A DNA stretch of 64,000 nucleotides from Collinsella sp. Lineage in GTDB: Bacteria > Actinomycetota > Coriobacteriia > Coriobacteriales > Coriobacteriaceae. Shown here piece after piece: positions 28,460 through 37,548 of the stretch. Within the stretch, counting starts at the first letter, position 1. Each line of letters begins with the position of its first letter. The stretch is from contig JARIBW010000036.1 of assembly GCA_029264355.1 (NCBI GenBank), positions 92,936 through 156,935 on the forward strand, written 5' to 3'. The position numbers and the translations under genes were made by a program. The notes beneath the pieces are model-generated. The model had not been told where the DNA came from. It did not search any database and saw nothing but the letters and a program-made list of their open reading frames with translations.

Positions 28460-29485
28460 TTAGGCGACGAACTTCTCGAAGTACTTGATGGTGCGAACCA
28501 TCTGGGAGGTGTAGGAGTTCTCGTTGTCGTACCAAGAAACAACCTGAACCAGGGTCTGACCATTGCCGAGCGGGTTGCACATGGTCTGGGTGGCGTCGAA
28601 GATGGAGCCGTGGGTCTCGCCGATGATGTCGGTGGAGACGATGTCGTCCTCGTTGTAGGCGAAGGTCTCGGAGATGGTCTCAGCGTAAGCCTTCATGGCA
28701 GCGTTGACCTCGTCGACGGTGACCTCCTTGTCGACAACGGCGTAGAGGTTGGTGAGGGAGCCGGTCGGCGTGGGGACGCGCTGGGCGGCACCGATCAGCT
28801 TGCCGTTGAGCTCAGGCAGGACCAGGCCGATGGCCTTGGCGGCACCGGTGGAGTTGGGGACGATGTTGACGGCGCAGGCGCGGCCGCGACGCTTGTTGCC
28901 CTTGCGCTGCGGGCCGTCCAGCGGCATCTGGTCGCCGGTCCAGGCGTGAATGGTGGTCATGATGCCGGACACGATGGGGGCGAAGTCGTTCAGACCCTTG
29001 GCCATCGGGGCGAGGCAGTTGGTGGTGCAGGAAGCCGCGGAGATGATGTTGTCCTCAGCGGTCAGCTGCTCATGGTTGACGTTGTAGACGATGGTGGGCA
29101 GGTCGTTGCCGGCCGGAGCGGAGATGACGACCTTCTTGGCGCCGGCGTTGATGTGGGCCTGGGCCTTATCCTTGGAGGTGTAGAAACCGGTGCACTCGAG
29201 CACGACGTCGACGTCGAGATCGCCCCAAGGCAGGTTGTTGGCGTCCGCCTCCTTGTAGATCTTGATCTCCTTGCCGTCGACGATGATGGAATCCTCGGTA
29301 GCCTCGACCTTGTGATCACGGGAGTAGTTGCCCTGCGTGGAGTCGTACTTCAGCAGGTACGCGAGCATGTCGGGAGAGGTGAGGTCGTTGATGGCGACGA
29401 TCTCGGAGCCCTCGTGACCGAACATCTGGCGGAAGGCCAGACGGCCGATGCGACCGAAGCCGTTGATAGCAACCTTAACTGCCAT
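28460..29485 (-). CDS. gap: Glyceraldehyde-3-phosphate dehydrogenase
   Basis: [44 protein letters not shown]. Confidence 0.98.
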   Translation of the reverse strand: MAVKVAINGFGRIGRLAFRQMFGHEGSEIVAINDLTSPDMLAYLLKYDSTQGNYSRDHKVEATEDSIIVDGKEIKIYKEADANNLPWGDLDVDVVLECTGFYTSKDKAQAHINAGAKKVVISAPAGNDLPTIVYNVNHEQLTAEDNIISAASCTTNCLAPMAKGLNDFAPIVSGIMTTIHAWTGDQMPLDGPQRKGNKRRGRACAVNIVPNSTGAAKAIGLVLPELNGKLIGAAQRVPTPTGSLTNLYAVVDKEVTVDEVNAAMKAYAETISETFAYNEDDIVSTDIIGETHGSIFDATQTMCNPLGNGQTLVQVVSWYDNENSYTSQMVRTIKYFEKFVA

Positions 29486-29621
29486 GTGTGTCTCCTTTCA
29501 TTGGACCTCCCGCGGGCTGGCTGCCCGCCGTTGAAGTCCGAAAACTAACCACTTGCCAAATATACCTTTTTTCCGCTTGCACAATCGCGTGATTGGCAAC
29601 TTTCGGCCAAAAGTCCCTCTT

Positions 29622-29633
29622 TGAAACGTTTCA
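29622..29633. promoter_or_regulatory. LacI/CcpA-type operator-like palindrome TGAAACGTTTCA upstream of gap
   Basis: Perfect 12-bp palindrome with CG centre. Confidence 0.6.
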
Positions 29634-29673
29634 CCTCGCTATCCACCCCCAGAACCAGGGGTTGCGTAAACGG

Positions 29674-29687
29674 TTGAGACGTTTCAA
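29674..29687. promoter_or_regulatory. Second operator-like near-palindrome TTGAGACGTTTCAA overlapping the whiA stop
   Basis: One mismatched pair; centre 53 bp from the first site. Confidence 0.5.
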
Positions 29688-30631
29688 TCCCCTTCCCGCG
29701 GCGCCCGTGCCTCCTCGACCATCTTCTCCAGCCGCAGCACGCGGTGATAGAGGGCCGATTTCGACAGGGGCGGTTGCGCCATCTCGCCGAGGTCGCGCAG
29801 AGACAGGTCGGGATGATCCTCGCGCAAACGGCAAAACGTCTCGAGCGCCTCGGGCAGACCGGGGCGCAGCCCCAGCTCTTCGAGGGCCTCGATGAGCTCG
29901 AGTTGGCGCTGGGCCGCACCGGCGCTGCGCGTCTGGTTGGCCAACTCGGCATTCACGCGCCGATTCACCTGGTTCTTCACGTGCTTGACCGCACGGGCCT
30001 CCTCGATCTCCGCGACGGCTCGCACGGCCCCGAGCTTTGAAAGCAGGCGCCTGATATCCTCCGCGCTCTTGACGTACACCGCATAGGCGCCCCTGCGCGG
30101 GTTGACGCGCGCCTGGACCCCCATACCGCAGATGAGGTCGGCCAGGTCATGGGCGAACTGAGCTCCCTGCACGGCGATCTCGAGATGGAAGTCGCCGCGC
30201 GGGTCGGCCACGAAACCGCCGGCGATGAGGCTGCCGCGCACAAATGCGCGACGGCAGCAGGCGCGGTTCGCGACATGCTTGGGCACACCGGCGACCAAGC
30301 CCCCCGAGCGGTCGAGGATGCCCAGCAAGATGAGAGCCTTTTCCAGGTCGGGCTGATCGGGCAGCACGATGAGGTAATTGCGCACGCGGTGCAGGACGGA
30401 GCGGCGGACGGTGAGATCGGTCTTGAGTTTCAAGATCTTGTGCGTGAGCTCGATCATCGTGCGCGCGACCGCGCCCGTCTCCGTGGCGACCTGAAGTTGA
30501 TACCCCCCGCGCCCGCTGATCGAAAGCGTGCCGCACACGCGGACGAGCGCGGCGAGCGTCGAGACGTCGCAGTACGCGCATTCGGGAGCGCAGCGGGCGA
30601 GCTCGTCGCGAACCTCTGCCGTGAAGGACAT
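29684..30631 (-). CDS. whiA: DNA-binding protein WhiA
   Basis: MSFTAEVRDELAR, CCRRAFVRGSLIAGGFVADP, LRLREDHPDLSLRDLGEMAQPPLSKSALYHRVLRLE. Confidence 0.95.
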   Translation of the reverse strand: MSFTAEVRDELARCAPECAYCDVSTLAALVRVCGTLSISGRGGYQLQVATETGAVARTMIELTHKILKLKTDLTVRRSVLHRVRNYLIVLPDQPDLEKALILLGILDRSGGLVAGVPKHVANRACCRRAFVRGSLIAGGFVADPRGDFHLEIAVQGAQFAHDLADLICGMGVQARVNPRRGAYAVYVKSAEDIRRLLSKLGAVRAVAEIEEARAVKHVKNQVNRRVNAELANQTRSAGAAQRQLELIEALEELGLRPGLPEALETFCRLREDHPDLSLRDLGEMAQPPLSKSALYHRVLRLEKMVEEARAPREGD

Positions 30632-31687
30632 TTACCTCATCACCTCCGCGAGTGCGGCGGCGAGGCGCCCGGCATCATGGACGGCCGGAGACCCCCCACC
30701 CGTGAAATCCCGTATGACGACGCGCCCGACAAGAGAGCCGATGCGCTCGAGGTCGGCGTCGCTCGCCCCGATCGGCCCGAACGGCGCCCGCTTGGCGGCG
30801 TCGATCATCGCAGCCGAAACCGGGCCCTCGTCCGCCCCGGCATGCTCGGCCGCCTCTCGGGCGGAGCGTTCGACGATGCGCTGCCAGGCGCGTTTCTCAT
30901 AGGGTTGGACGAACTCAGGCCCTTGCGCCCGATGGACCAAGACGGCGTCGAGCGCGCCCTCGAGACCGCAGGAGACCAAGGCCTCCACGTGATCGGCCAC
31001 GCTCATGCCCGCGGTCTCGCCCAGCGAGTCGATTTTGGGGCACACGAACACCCGGGTGGCGCCGGTGGCCAAAAGCGCATCGCGGATCCCGGGGACCAGC
31101 ACGTTGGGGATGATGGAGGTGAACAGGGAGCCCGGGCCGAGGACCACGAGATCCGCGTTGAGAATCGCCTCGACGGCCTCCTCGTTCGCCGTGGGGCGCG
31201 ACGGCTCGAGTCGAACTTCGGACATGGCGCGCATGCCATAGGAGATGCGGGCCTGACCATGCACCGTATCGCCCTCGCGCGTGCGCCCGGAGAGGCTCAC
31301 GAGTTCCAAGGTCGAGGGATGCACGTGTCCGACGCACTCGAGCAGGCGCTCGCACATGCGAATCGCGCCGACAAACGAATCGGCCTCCTTGGCGAGCGCC
31401 ACCAACAGCAAGTTGCCGAGTGCATGGTCGTCGATGTAGGGGAAGCGGTGGGCGAACGCGCGCGCGAGTGGGGCGTCGGGATCGGCCGCCAGCGCGGACA
31501 GGCACTTGCGCACATCTCCGGGCGGCACGATGTGCTCCCGTTCGCGCAAAAGACCGGTCGAACCGCCATCGTCGGCCATGGCGACCACCGAATCGATGTG
31601 CGCGCCCATGAGCCGAAGGGCCGCGATGAGGCGCGGCTGGCCGGTGCCGCCGCCGATGGAAACCGCTTTGAGGCGTTGATCGGACAT
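30632..31687 (-). CDS. yvcK: YvcK/CofD-like gluconeogenesis factor
   Basis: AVSIGGGTGQPRLIAALR, VAMADDGGSTGLLR, PPGDVRKCLSALA, VLGPGSLFTSIIPNVLV. Confidence 0.93.
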   Translation of the reverse strand: MSDQRLKAVSIGGGTGQPRLIAALRLMGAHIDSVVAMADDGGSTGLLREREHIVPPGDVRKCLSALAADPDAPLARAFAHRFPYIDDHALGNLLLVALAKEADSFVGAIRMCERLLECVGHVHPSTLELVSLSGRTREGDTVHGQARISYGMRAMSEVRLEPSRPTANEEAVEAILNADLVVLGPGSLFTSIIPNVLVPGIRDALLATGATRVFVCPKIDSLGETAGMSVADHVEALVSCGLEGALDAVLVHRAQGPEFVQPYEKRAWQRIVERSAREAAEHAGADEGPVSAAMIDAAKRAPFGPIGASDADLERIGSLVGRVVIRDFTGGGSPAVHDAGRLAAALAEVMR

Positions 31688-31689
31688 CG

Positions 31690-32610
31690 CTAGCTCCTGA
31701 GGTTCGCCTTGGCGAGATCGCGGTGGGAAATGCCCACATGGTACTGGTGGCGCTCCAAGTAACGCCCCGTCGCCTCCGCGATGGCGACGCTTCGGTGTTG
31801 GCCGCCGGTGCATCCGATCGCGATGGAGAGCCTCGGCTTGCCCTCGGCTATGTAGCCCGGCATGACGGCGTCGAGCAGGCGGAACCATGCATCGAGGAAC
31901 TCCTGCGTCTTGGGATGGTCGAGCACGAAGCCGGAGACCTTCGCATCGAGGCCGGTGAGCGTTCGCATCTCGGGATCGTAAAAGGGATTGGGCAGGAACC
32001 GCACGTCGATCATGAGATCGGCCTCCACGGGCAGCCCGTACTTGAAGCCGAAGGAAAACACGTGGATGTCCATCAACTGCTCATCGGTGAGCTCGGAAAA
32101 CGCGGCCTGGAGGCGCTTTCGCAGCGTCGCCGTGCGCATGCGGCTCGTATCGATGACGAGATCGGCGCGCTCGCGGATGCTCGCCAGCGCCATCCGCTCG
32201 CGCTGGATCGCGTCGGCCATCGTGTCGCCGCGCTTCGCAAGCGGATGGCGGCGGCGATTCTCGCTGTACCGGCGGATGAGCACCTCATCCGAGGCCTCGA
32301 GGAACAGCACCTTGCAGGTCATCTCGTGGTCGCGCAGGGTCTCGATGGTGTCGAGCAGCTCGTCGAAGAGCCCCTGGCTGCGCAGGTCGCTCGTGACGCA
32401 CAGATGGCGCCCCACGCCCGTGTTGATGCCGATGATCTCGGCGAGCTGCATGATGAGGCTCGGGGGGAGGTTGTCGATGCAGAAATAACCCATGTCCTCG
32501 AACACATGCATGGCCTGCGTTCGGCCGGAGCCGGACATGCCGGTGATGATGACGATGTCGGGGGCGCGATCGGCGCGATCGGCCGAGATGGTGTCTGGGC
32601 GCTCGGGCAT
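31690..32610 (-). CDS. rapZ: RNase adapter RapZ / nucleotide-binding protein
   Basis: IITGMSGSGRTQAMHVFEDMGYFCIDNLP, FGFKYGLP, IGCTGGQHRSVAIAE. Confidence 0.96.
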   Translation of the reverse strand: MPERPDTISADRADRAPDIVIITGMSGSGRTQAMHVFEDMGYFCIDNLPPSLIMQLAEIIGINTGVGRHLCVTSDLRSQGLFDELLDTIETLRDHEMTCKVLFLEASDEVLIRRYSENRRRHPLAKRGDTMADAIQRERMALASIRERADLVIDTSRMRTATLRKRLQAAFSELTDEQLMDIHVFSFGFKYGLPVEADLMIDVRFLPNPFYDPEMRTLTGLDAKVSGFVLDHPKTQEFLDAWFRLLDAVMPGYIAEGKPRLSIAIGCTGGQHRSVAIAEATGRYLERHQYHVGISHRDLAKANLRS

Positions 32611-32684
32611 GATGGGCCTTTCATCTGGATCGAGGCGTTAGCGAATCATTGCTACGAGTATATCCCCTCATGCGGCGGCGGATG

Positions 32685-32720
32685 AAAACACCGCGCCCCG
32701 GCCGACGCCCGAGCGCGGTG
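32685..32720 (-). terminator. Terminator-like hairpin at the end of the nan block
   Basis: - strand CACCGCGC-N16-GCGCGGTG-TTTTC between manA and rapZ. Confidence 0.6.
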
Positions 32721-32744
32721 AACCCATGCCTTGCGGAAAAGGCG

Positions 32745-33695
32745 CTAGATGTGGCTCACGATGAGGGTCATGCAGCCCGTAAACGAGAGGCTCTCGCACG
32801 TCGAGGTCGCGATGAAATGGTCCCCCGCCTTGAGGGCGCGGCCGTTGACCGATCCCTCGCCCGCCATGACCGTCGCGCAGAGAAACGGGATGCCGGCGCT
32901 CGCCACGGGATACGTGAGCGCGCCGTCGAGGTACACGCGGTCGACGGAGTAGGCCGGGCAATCGACCAGACGCGTGACGCCATCGACCTCGGGGGCCGCG
33001 ATCTCCCCCGACTCCGGGGCCTTCGCCCCATAATCGACGACGTCGAGGGACTTCTCGATGTGCAGCTCGCGCAGGGAGCCGTCGTCCTGACGGCGGTCGT
33101 AGTCGTAGAGACGATAGGTGACATCGCTGGACTGCTGCGTCTCGAGGATCACGGTCCCCCGCTTGATGGCGTGCACCGTGCCGGCGTCGATCTGGAAGAA
33201 ATCCCCGGGATGGATGGGGATCTCGTTCAGGACCTCGCCCCAGCGGCCCTCCTCGATGGCGGCGGCGAGCTCCTCGCGAGAGGCCGCGCGCTGACCGACG
33301 ATGATCGTGGCATCGTCATCGCAGTCGATGACATACCAGCACTCGGTCTTGCCGAGAGAGCCCCCCTCATGCTCGGCGGCATACGCATCACCGGGATGGA
33401 CCTGGACGGACAGGTCGTCCGTGGCATCGAGGATCTTGACCAGCAGGGGGAACCGATCGACATCGAGGTCGCCGAACAGCTCGGGGCGCTCACTCCACAC
33501 CTGCGAGAGGAGCATGCCGGAAAGCGGGCCCGAAGCGATCGTGCAATCCCCGTTGGGATGGGCGGAAATACCCCAGCACTCCCCTACCGGTCCATCCGGG
33601 ATCTCGTAGCCGTACATCTCCTCGAGCTTACGGCCTCCCCAAATCTTGCCGTGGAAGACCGGCTCCATGAACAGCAGATCGGTTGAAATGGCCAT
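32745..33695 (-). CDS. manA: Class I mannose-6-phosphate isomerase
   Basis: EPVFHGKIWGGRKLEE, GPVGECWGISAHPNG, LSVQVHPGDAYA, KTECWYVIDC, FFQIDAGTVHAI. Confidence 0.9.
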   Translation of the reverse strand: MAISTDLLFMEPVFHGKIWGGRKLEEMYGYEIPDGPVGECWGISAHPNGDCTIASGPLSGMLLSQVWSERPELFGDLDVDRFPLLVKILDATDDLSVQVHPGDAYAAEHEGGSLGKTECWYVIDCDDDATIIVGQRAASREELAAAIEEGRWGEVLNEIPIHPGDFFQIDAGTVHAIKRGTVILETQQSSDVTYRLYDYDRRQDDGSLRELHIEKSLDVVDYGAKAPESGEIAAPEVDGVTRLVDCPAYSVDRVYLDGALTYPVASAGIPFLCATVMAGEGSVNGRALKAGDHFIATSTCESLSFTGCMTLIVSHI

Positions 33696-33863
33696 GTGTA
33701 CCCTCCTTGCAATCGCGCGAGATGCCCTCGCACCTCAGTCCCACCCATGATACCGTCCCCGGCGGCGGCGCATTCCCCTTTTCCAGCCGACAAGGCGCAT
33801 TTCCCAAAATCGGGCCGTCGCCGAATCGAAAAACGCGGGGTGGGGCGAGAAGACGGCGGGTGC

Positions 33864-33899
33864 CCCGATCGCGCGGGCGCCCGCCGGCAACCGATCGGG
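33864..33899 (-). repeat. Intercistronic hairpin between nanE and manA
   Basis: CCCGATCG-N20-CGATCGGG, 8-bp perfect stem. Confidence 0.6.
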
Positions 33900-33915
33900 C
33901 TGAAGAAGATCGCGG

Positions 33916-34596
33916 CTATGCGTCGATGGCCGCCTTGAACCAGGAGGTGAGGCTCGTCGGATGCGTGATGGCGGTGCCCACGACGACGGCCCACGCCCCG
34001 GCGTCGATTGCGGCGCGCGCCTCGGCGGGCGTATGGACATGACCCTCGCAGATGATGGGAAGATCGGGGAACTCGGCCGTGGCCTGGCGCAGGAGCGGCA
34101 GGTCGGGACCCTCGTCGAGCGTGGTGTCGATGGCGGGCTTGTTATGCGAGAGCGTGGTGGAGACCAGGTCGAAGCCGAGTTCCGCGGCATGGCGGATATC
34201 CTCGATGGTCATGCAGTCCGCCATGAGCAGGACGCCCTCATCCTGCAGCGGGCGCACCGTGTCCTCGAGCGTCTTGCCATCGGGACGCGGGCGGTCGGTG
34301 GCGTCGATGGCGACTATGTCGGCGCCGGCGGCGACGCAGGCGCGCGCGTGCCGCAGCGTCGGCGTGATGTAAACGCCCTCATGGCCGTCCTTCCACAGGC
34401 CGATGACCGGGATCTCGACGCGCCCCTTGATGGCGGAGATGTCGGACAGCCCCTGGCAGCGGATGGCCGCGGCGCCGCCGAGCTCGCAAGCGCGGGACAT
34501 GCTCGCCATGATCTCGGGCGTGCGCAGGGGCTCGCCGGGATAGGCCTGTACGCTCACGATGAGCTTGCCCTTGATCGATTCGATGATGGGATGCAT
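33916..34596 (-). CDS. nanE: N-acetylmannosamine-6-phosphate 2-epimerase
   Basis: KLIVSVQAYPGEPLRTPEIMASMSRACELGGAAAIRCQG, PVIGLWKDGHEGVYITPT, ICEGHVHTPAEA. Confidence 0.93.
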   Translation of the reverse strand: MHPIIESIKGKLIVSVQAYPGEPLRTPEIMASMSRACELGGAAAIRCQGLSDISAIKGRVEIPVIGLWKDGHEGVYITPTLRHARACVAAGADIVAIDATDRPRPDGKTLEDTVRPLQDEGVLLMADCMTIEDIRHAAELGFDLVSTTLSHNKPAIDTTLDEGPDLPLLRQATAEFPDLPIICEGHVHTPAEARAAIDAGAWAVVVGTAITHPTSLTSWFKAAIDA

Positions 34597-34674
34597 GCGC
34601 GCCCCTTTCAGATTGAAGGTCCAGGTGCCGAGGCGATCCGACCGCACCTTCGCGAACGGTCCCCGGCACCAACG

Positions 34675-35640
34675 TCACAGGGATGCCAGCAGGTGTTCGG
34701 CGGCGCCGATGAGCGGCGCGCCGCCCTCAAGTTCGCCGATCAAGATCGGGGTCTCGAGGAGGGGGTCGAGGGCCTGAGTCGCATAGCCCTCCGCCACGCT
34801 CGTCCTCCACGTCTCGCTGCGCCAATCGGGGCCCTGGTGGATAACACCGCCGGACAGCACGATGACCTCGGGGTCCAGGATATTGGCAAGCGAGCCCAGG
34901 CTCGCGCCGAGTGCGAAGCCCGCCTCGTGGACCACGGATACCGCGCGCTCATCGCCCTGGCGACAGAGGTCGTTCACGTCGCGGCCGACCGTCGGGCGGG
35001 ACTCGTCGACGCGACCGTGGCGCTCCTCGAACATGCGCCCGATGGAGGTGCCGGAGGCGACGGACTCGAGATGCCCCGAGCGACCGCAGGCGCACGGGAT
35101 CCCCCGCGCGCTCGTCGACTCGATGTGGCCCATATGGCCGGCGGCGCCATGGAAACCGCGCATCACGCGGCCGTCCTCGACGTAAGCGCCGCCGATGCCG
35201 GTGCCGATGCCCAGGCACAGCACGGAATAGCAGTCGCGCCCAACGCCCCAACGGGCCTCCCCCAGGCCGTGGGCCTGAACGTCGCCGACGACGGCGACGG
35301 GCATCCCCAGGGCCTCACGCAGGCGCGGGCCGAGCTCGATGCCGCTCCAGCCGGGCATGATCTCATTGGCATAGGCGATGGAGCCGGTCTTGGGATCGAC
35401 GACGCCGGCGGAGGCCACGCCGACGCCGATCACCTCACGCGCGGGGTCGCTCGCAAGCGCCCCTCGGATCGCGGCCTCGACGCGGGAATACACGGCCTCC
35501 CCGCCCTCCGAGGCATTCGTGGGCGTCTCGGCCGAATAGACGGGGCGCGGGCGTGAACCGTCTGCCGGGTATTCCATGATGGCGCTGGCGATCTTGGTGC
35601 CGCCGATGTCGACGGAGCACACATAGCGCGTATCAGCCAT
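34675..35640 (-). CDS. nanK: ROK family sugar kinase, probable N-acetylmannosamine kinase
   Basis: SVDIGGTKIASAIM, GIGTGIGGAYVEDGRVMRG, GHIESTSARGIPCACGRSGHLES; context next to nanE. Confidence 0.82.
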   Translation of the reverse strand: MADTRYVCSVDIGGTKIASAIMEYPADGSRPRPVYSAETPTNASEGGEAVYSRVEAAIRGALASDPAREVIGVGVASAGVVDPKTGSIAYANEIMPGWSGIELGPRLREALGMPVAVVGDVQAHGLGEARWGVGRDCYSVLCLGIGTGIGGAYVEDGRVMRGFHGAAGHMGHIESTSARGIPCACGRSGHLESVASGTSIGRMFEERHGRVDESRPTVGRDVNDLCRQGDERAVSVVHEAGFALGASLGSLANILDPEVIVLSGGVIHQGPDWRSETWRTSVAEGYATQALDPLLETPILIGELEGGAPLIGAAEHLLASL

Positions 35641-35652
35641 AGTTGCCTCCAA

Positions 35653-36573
35653 TTAGAGCAGACCGCACTCGGCGAGGACGTTTCGGATGGCCTCGACGTT
35701 GGCACCGGAAAGGGCCTTGACCGGGCGAAGCATCTGATTGGACTCGAAGACACCCATGAGCTGCAGGGCCGTCTTGAAAGCACCGACGCCGGCACCGTAG
35801 CCCTGCACGCCGTCCGTGCAATCGAAGATGTGGGAGAGCTCGTTGAGCTTGTCCTGCTCGGCCTTGACCGTGGCCCAGTCTCCGGCTTCGGCGGCCCTCC
35901 ACATGCGGACGTAGCCCTCGGGGTCGACGTTGCCCAAACCGGGGACGGAGCCGTCCGCACCGGAGAGATACGCGCCGTCGACGACGATCTCATGGCCGGT
36001 GAGCAAGCTCATCGGGTGGCCGAGCTTCTCATTCTCCTGGCAAAGGTAGCGGAAGGAGATATCGTCGCCGGAGGAGTCCTTCACGCCGGCGAGCACGCCC
36101 TCGGCCCCGAGCCTGGCCAAAAGCTTCCAGGGGAGCTTGGTGTGGACGCAAACGGGAATGTCATAGGCGAAGATCGGAAGGTCGAGCTCCTCGTGGAGGA
36201 TGCGGAAGTGCTCCTCGACATCGGCCAAGCCGCCGAGGGCATAGAAGGGGCAGGTGGCGACCAGGACGTCTGCGCCGAGCTCCTGAGCGCGGCGGCCATG
36301 CTCGAGCACGCGCTCGGTCTCGGTGTCGATGATGCCGACGAACACGGGCACACGATGGTCGACGATGCGGACCGCCTCGCGAACGACCTCATCGCGACGC
36401 TCGTCGGTGGAGAAGACGACCTCGCCGGATGAGCCGAGGAAGAACAGGCCGTCGACGCCCGCGTCGATCATGCGGTTGATGTTGCGCTCGAAGGAAGCGA
36501 CGTCGAGCTTGCGGTCCTCGGTATCGGGGACGACGACCGGCGGGATGACGCCGCGGTAGATCTTGTTTGCCAT
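35653..36573 (-). CDS. nanA: DHDPS/NAL family aldolase, probable N-acetylneuraminate lyase
   Basis: GVIPPVVVPDTEDRKLD, GLFFLGSSGEVVFSTDER, FAYDIPVCVHTKL, GVLAGVKDSSGD; context nanK/nanE. Confidence 0.75.
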   Translation of the reverse strand: MANKIYRGVIPPVVVPDTEDRKLDVASFERNINRMIDAGVDGLFFLGSSGEVVFSTDERRDEVVREAVRIVDHRVPVFVGIIDTETERVLEHGRRAQELGADVLVATCPFYALGGLADVEEHFRILHEELDLPIFAYDIPVCVHTKLPWKLLARLGAEGVLAGVKDSSGDDISFRYLCQENEKLGHPMSLLTGHEIVVDGAYLSGADGSVPGLGNVDPEGYVRMWRAAEAGDWATVKAEQDKLNELSHIFDCTDGVQGYGAGVGAFKTALQLMGVFESNQMLRPVKALSGANVEAIRNVLAECGLL

Positions 36574-36633
36574 GAGGGTATCTCCTTCTGTTCGCGTCCC
36601 GAGCCTCGCCCGGGCGCAGTGGATGAGCGAAGA

Positions 36634-36665
36634 GGGCGCCCCGCCGCGCGTGCGGCGCGGCGCCC
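36634..36665 (-). repeat. Intercistronic GC hairpin between transporter and nanA
   Basis: 14-position stem with one mismatch, 4-nt loop. Confidence 0.6.
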
Positions 36666-36729
36666 ATATCCCGTGACGCGACGGCCCGAAAAGCTCGCAC
36701 GCGCGACCGAGGCATCCGGGATCAAACCG

Positions 36730-37548
36730 CTATTTTCCCAGATTGGGATGGAGCAGCGAGGGTGCGGCCCCGAGCAGCATCTTGGTGTAGGGGTCCCGCG
36801 GGTTCTCGAAGACCTGCTTGGCGGGGCCCTCTTCCATGATCTGCCCATGGTTCATGACCACGATCCTGTCAGAGATATAACGGACCGTCTGGATGTCGTG
36901 GGAGATGAACATCATGGACAGGCCGAGATCCTTCTTGAGATCGGTGAGCAGGTTCAGGATCTGCGCGCGGACGGACACGTCGAGGGCCGAGGTCGGCTCG
37001 TCGGCGATGATGGCGTCGGGCTCGAGGGACATGGCGCGTGCGATGGCCACGCGCTGGCGCTGGCCTCCCGAGAGCTGGCCCGGCATGGCGCGCAGGGCGC
37101 TCTTGGGCAGGCCGACGAGGTCGATGAGCTCCTTGATGCGCCTCTCCTGCTCCGCCGTGCTACCGACCTTATGGACCAGCAACGGGTCGAGAAGCTGATC
37201 GTGCACGATCATGCGGGGATTGAGCGCGGTGGCGGGGTCCTGGAACACGACGGAGACGACGCGGCCCATCTTCTTGCGAAGGTCCGCCGTGCGCTTGGTG
37301 ACGTCCTCGCCCTTGAAGTAGACCTTGCCGGACGTCGGCGACTGAAGGCCGCACATGACGTTGGCGGTGGTGGACTTGCCGCAGCCGGACTCGCCGACGA
37401 TGCCGATGGTCTCGCCGGGCATGAGCTTGATGGTGACGTGATTGACCGCGTGCACCAGATTGGGGTGCAACAGGGAACCGGTGCGCGTCTTGAACGTGAC
37501 GGAAATATCGTCGAGGAAGATGATCGGCTCCTTCCGGGCGTCGCTCAT
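36730..37548 (-). CDS. Dpp/Opp-type ABC transporter ATP-binding protein
   Basis: [62 protein letters not shown]. Confidence 0.92.
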   Translation of the reverse strand: MSDARKEPIIFLDDISVTFKTRTGSLLHPNLVHAVNHVTIKLMPGETIGIVGESGCGKSTTANVMCGLQSPTSGKVYFKGEDVTKRTADLRKKMGRVVSVVFQDPATALNPRMIVHDQLLDPLLVHKVGSTAEQERRIKELIDLVGLPKSALRAMPGQLSGGQRQRVAIARAMSLEPDAIIADEPTSALDVSVRAQILNLLTDLKKDLGLSMMFISHDIQTVRYISDRIVVMNHGQIMEEGPAKQVFENPRDPYTKMLLGAAPSLLHPNLGK

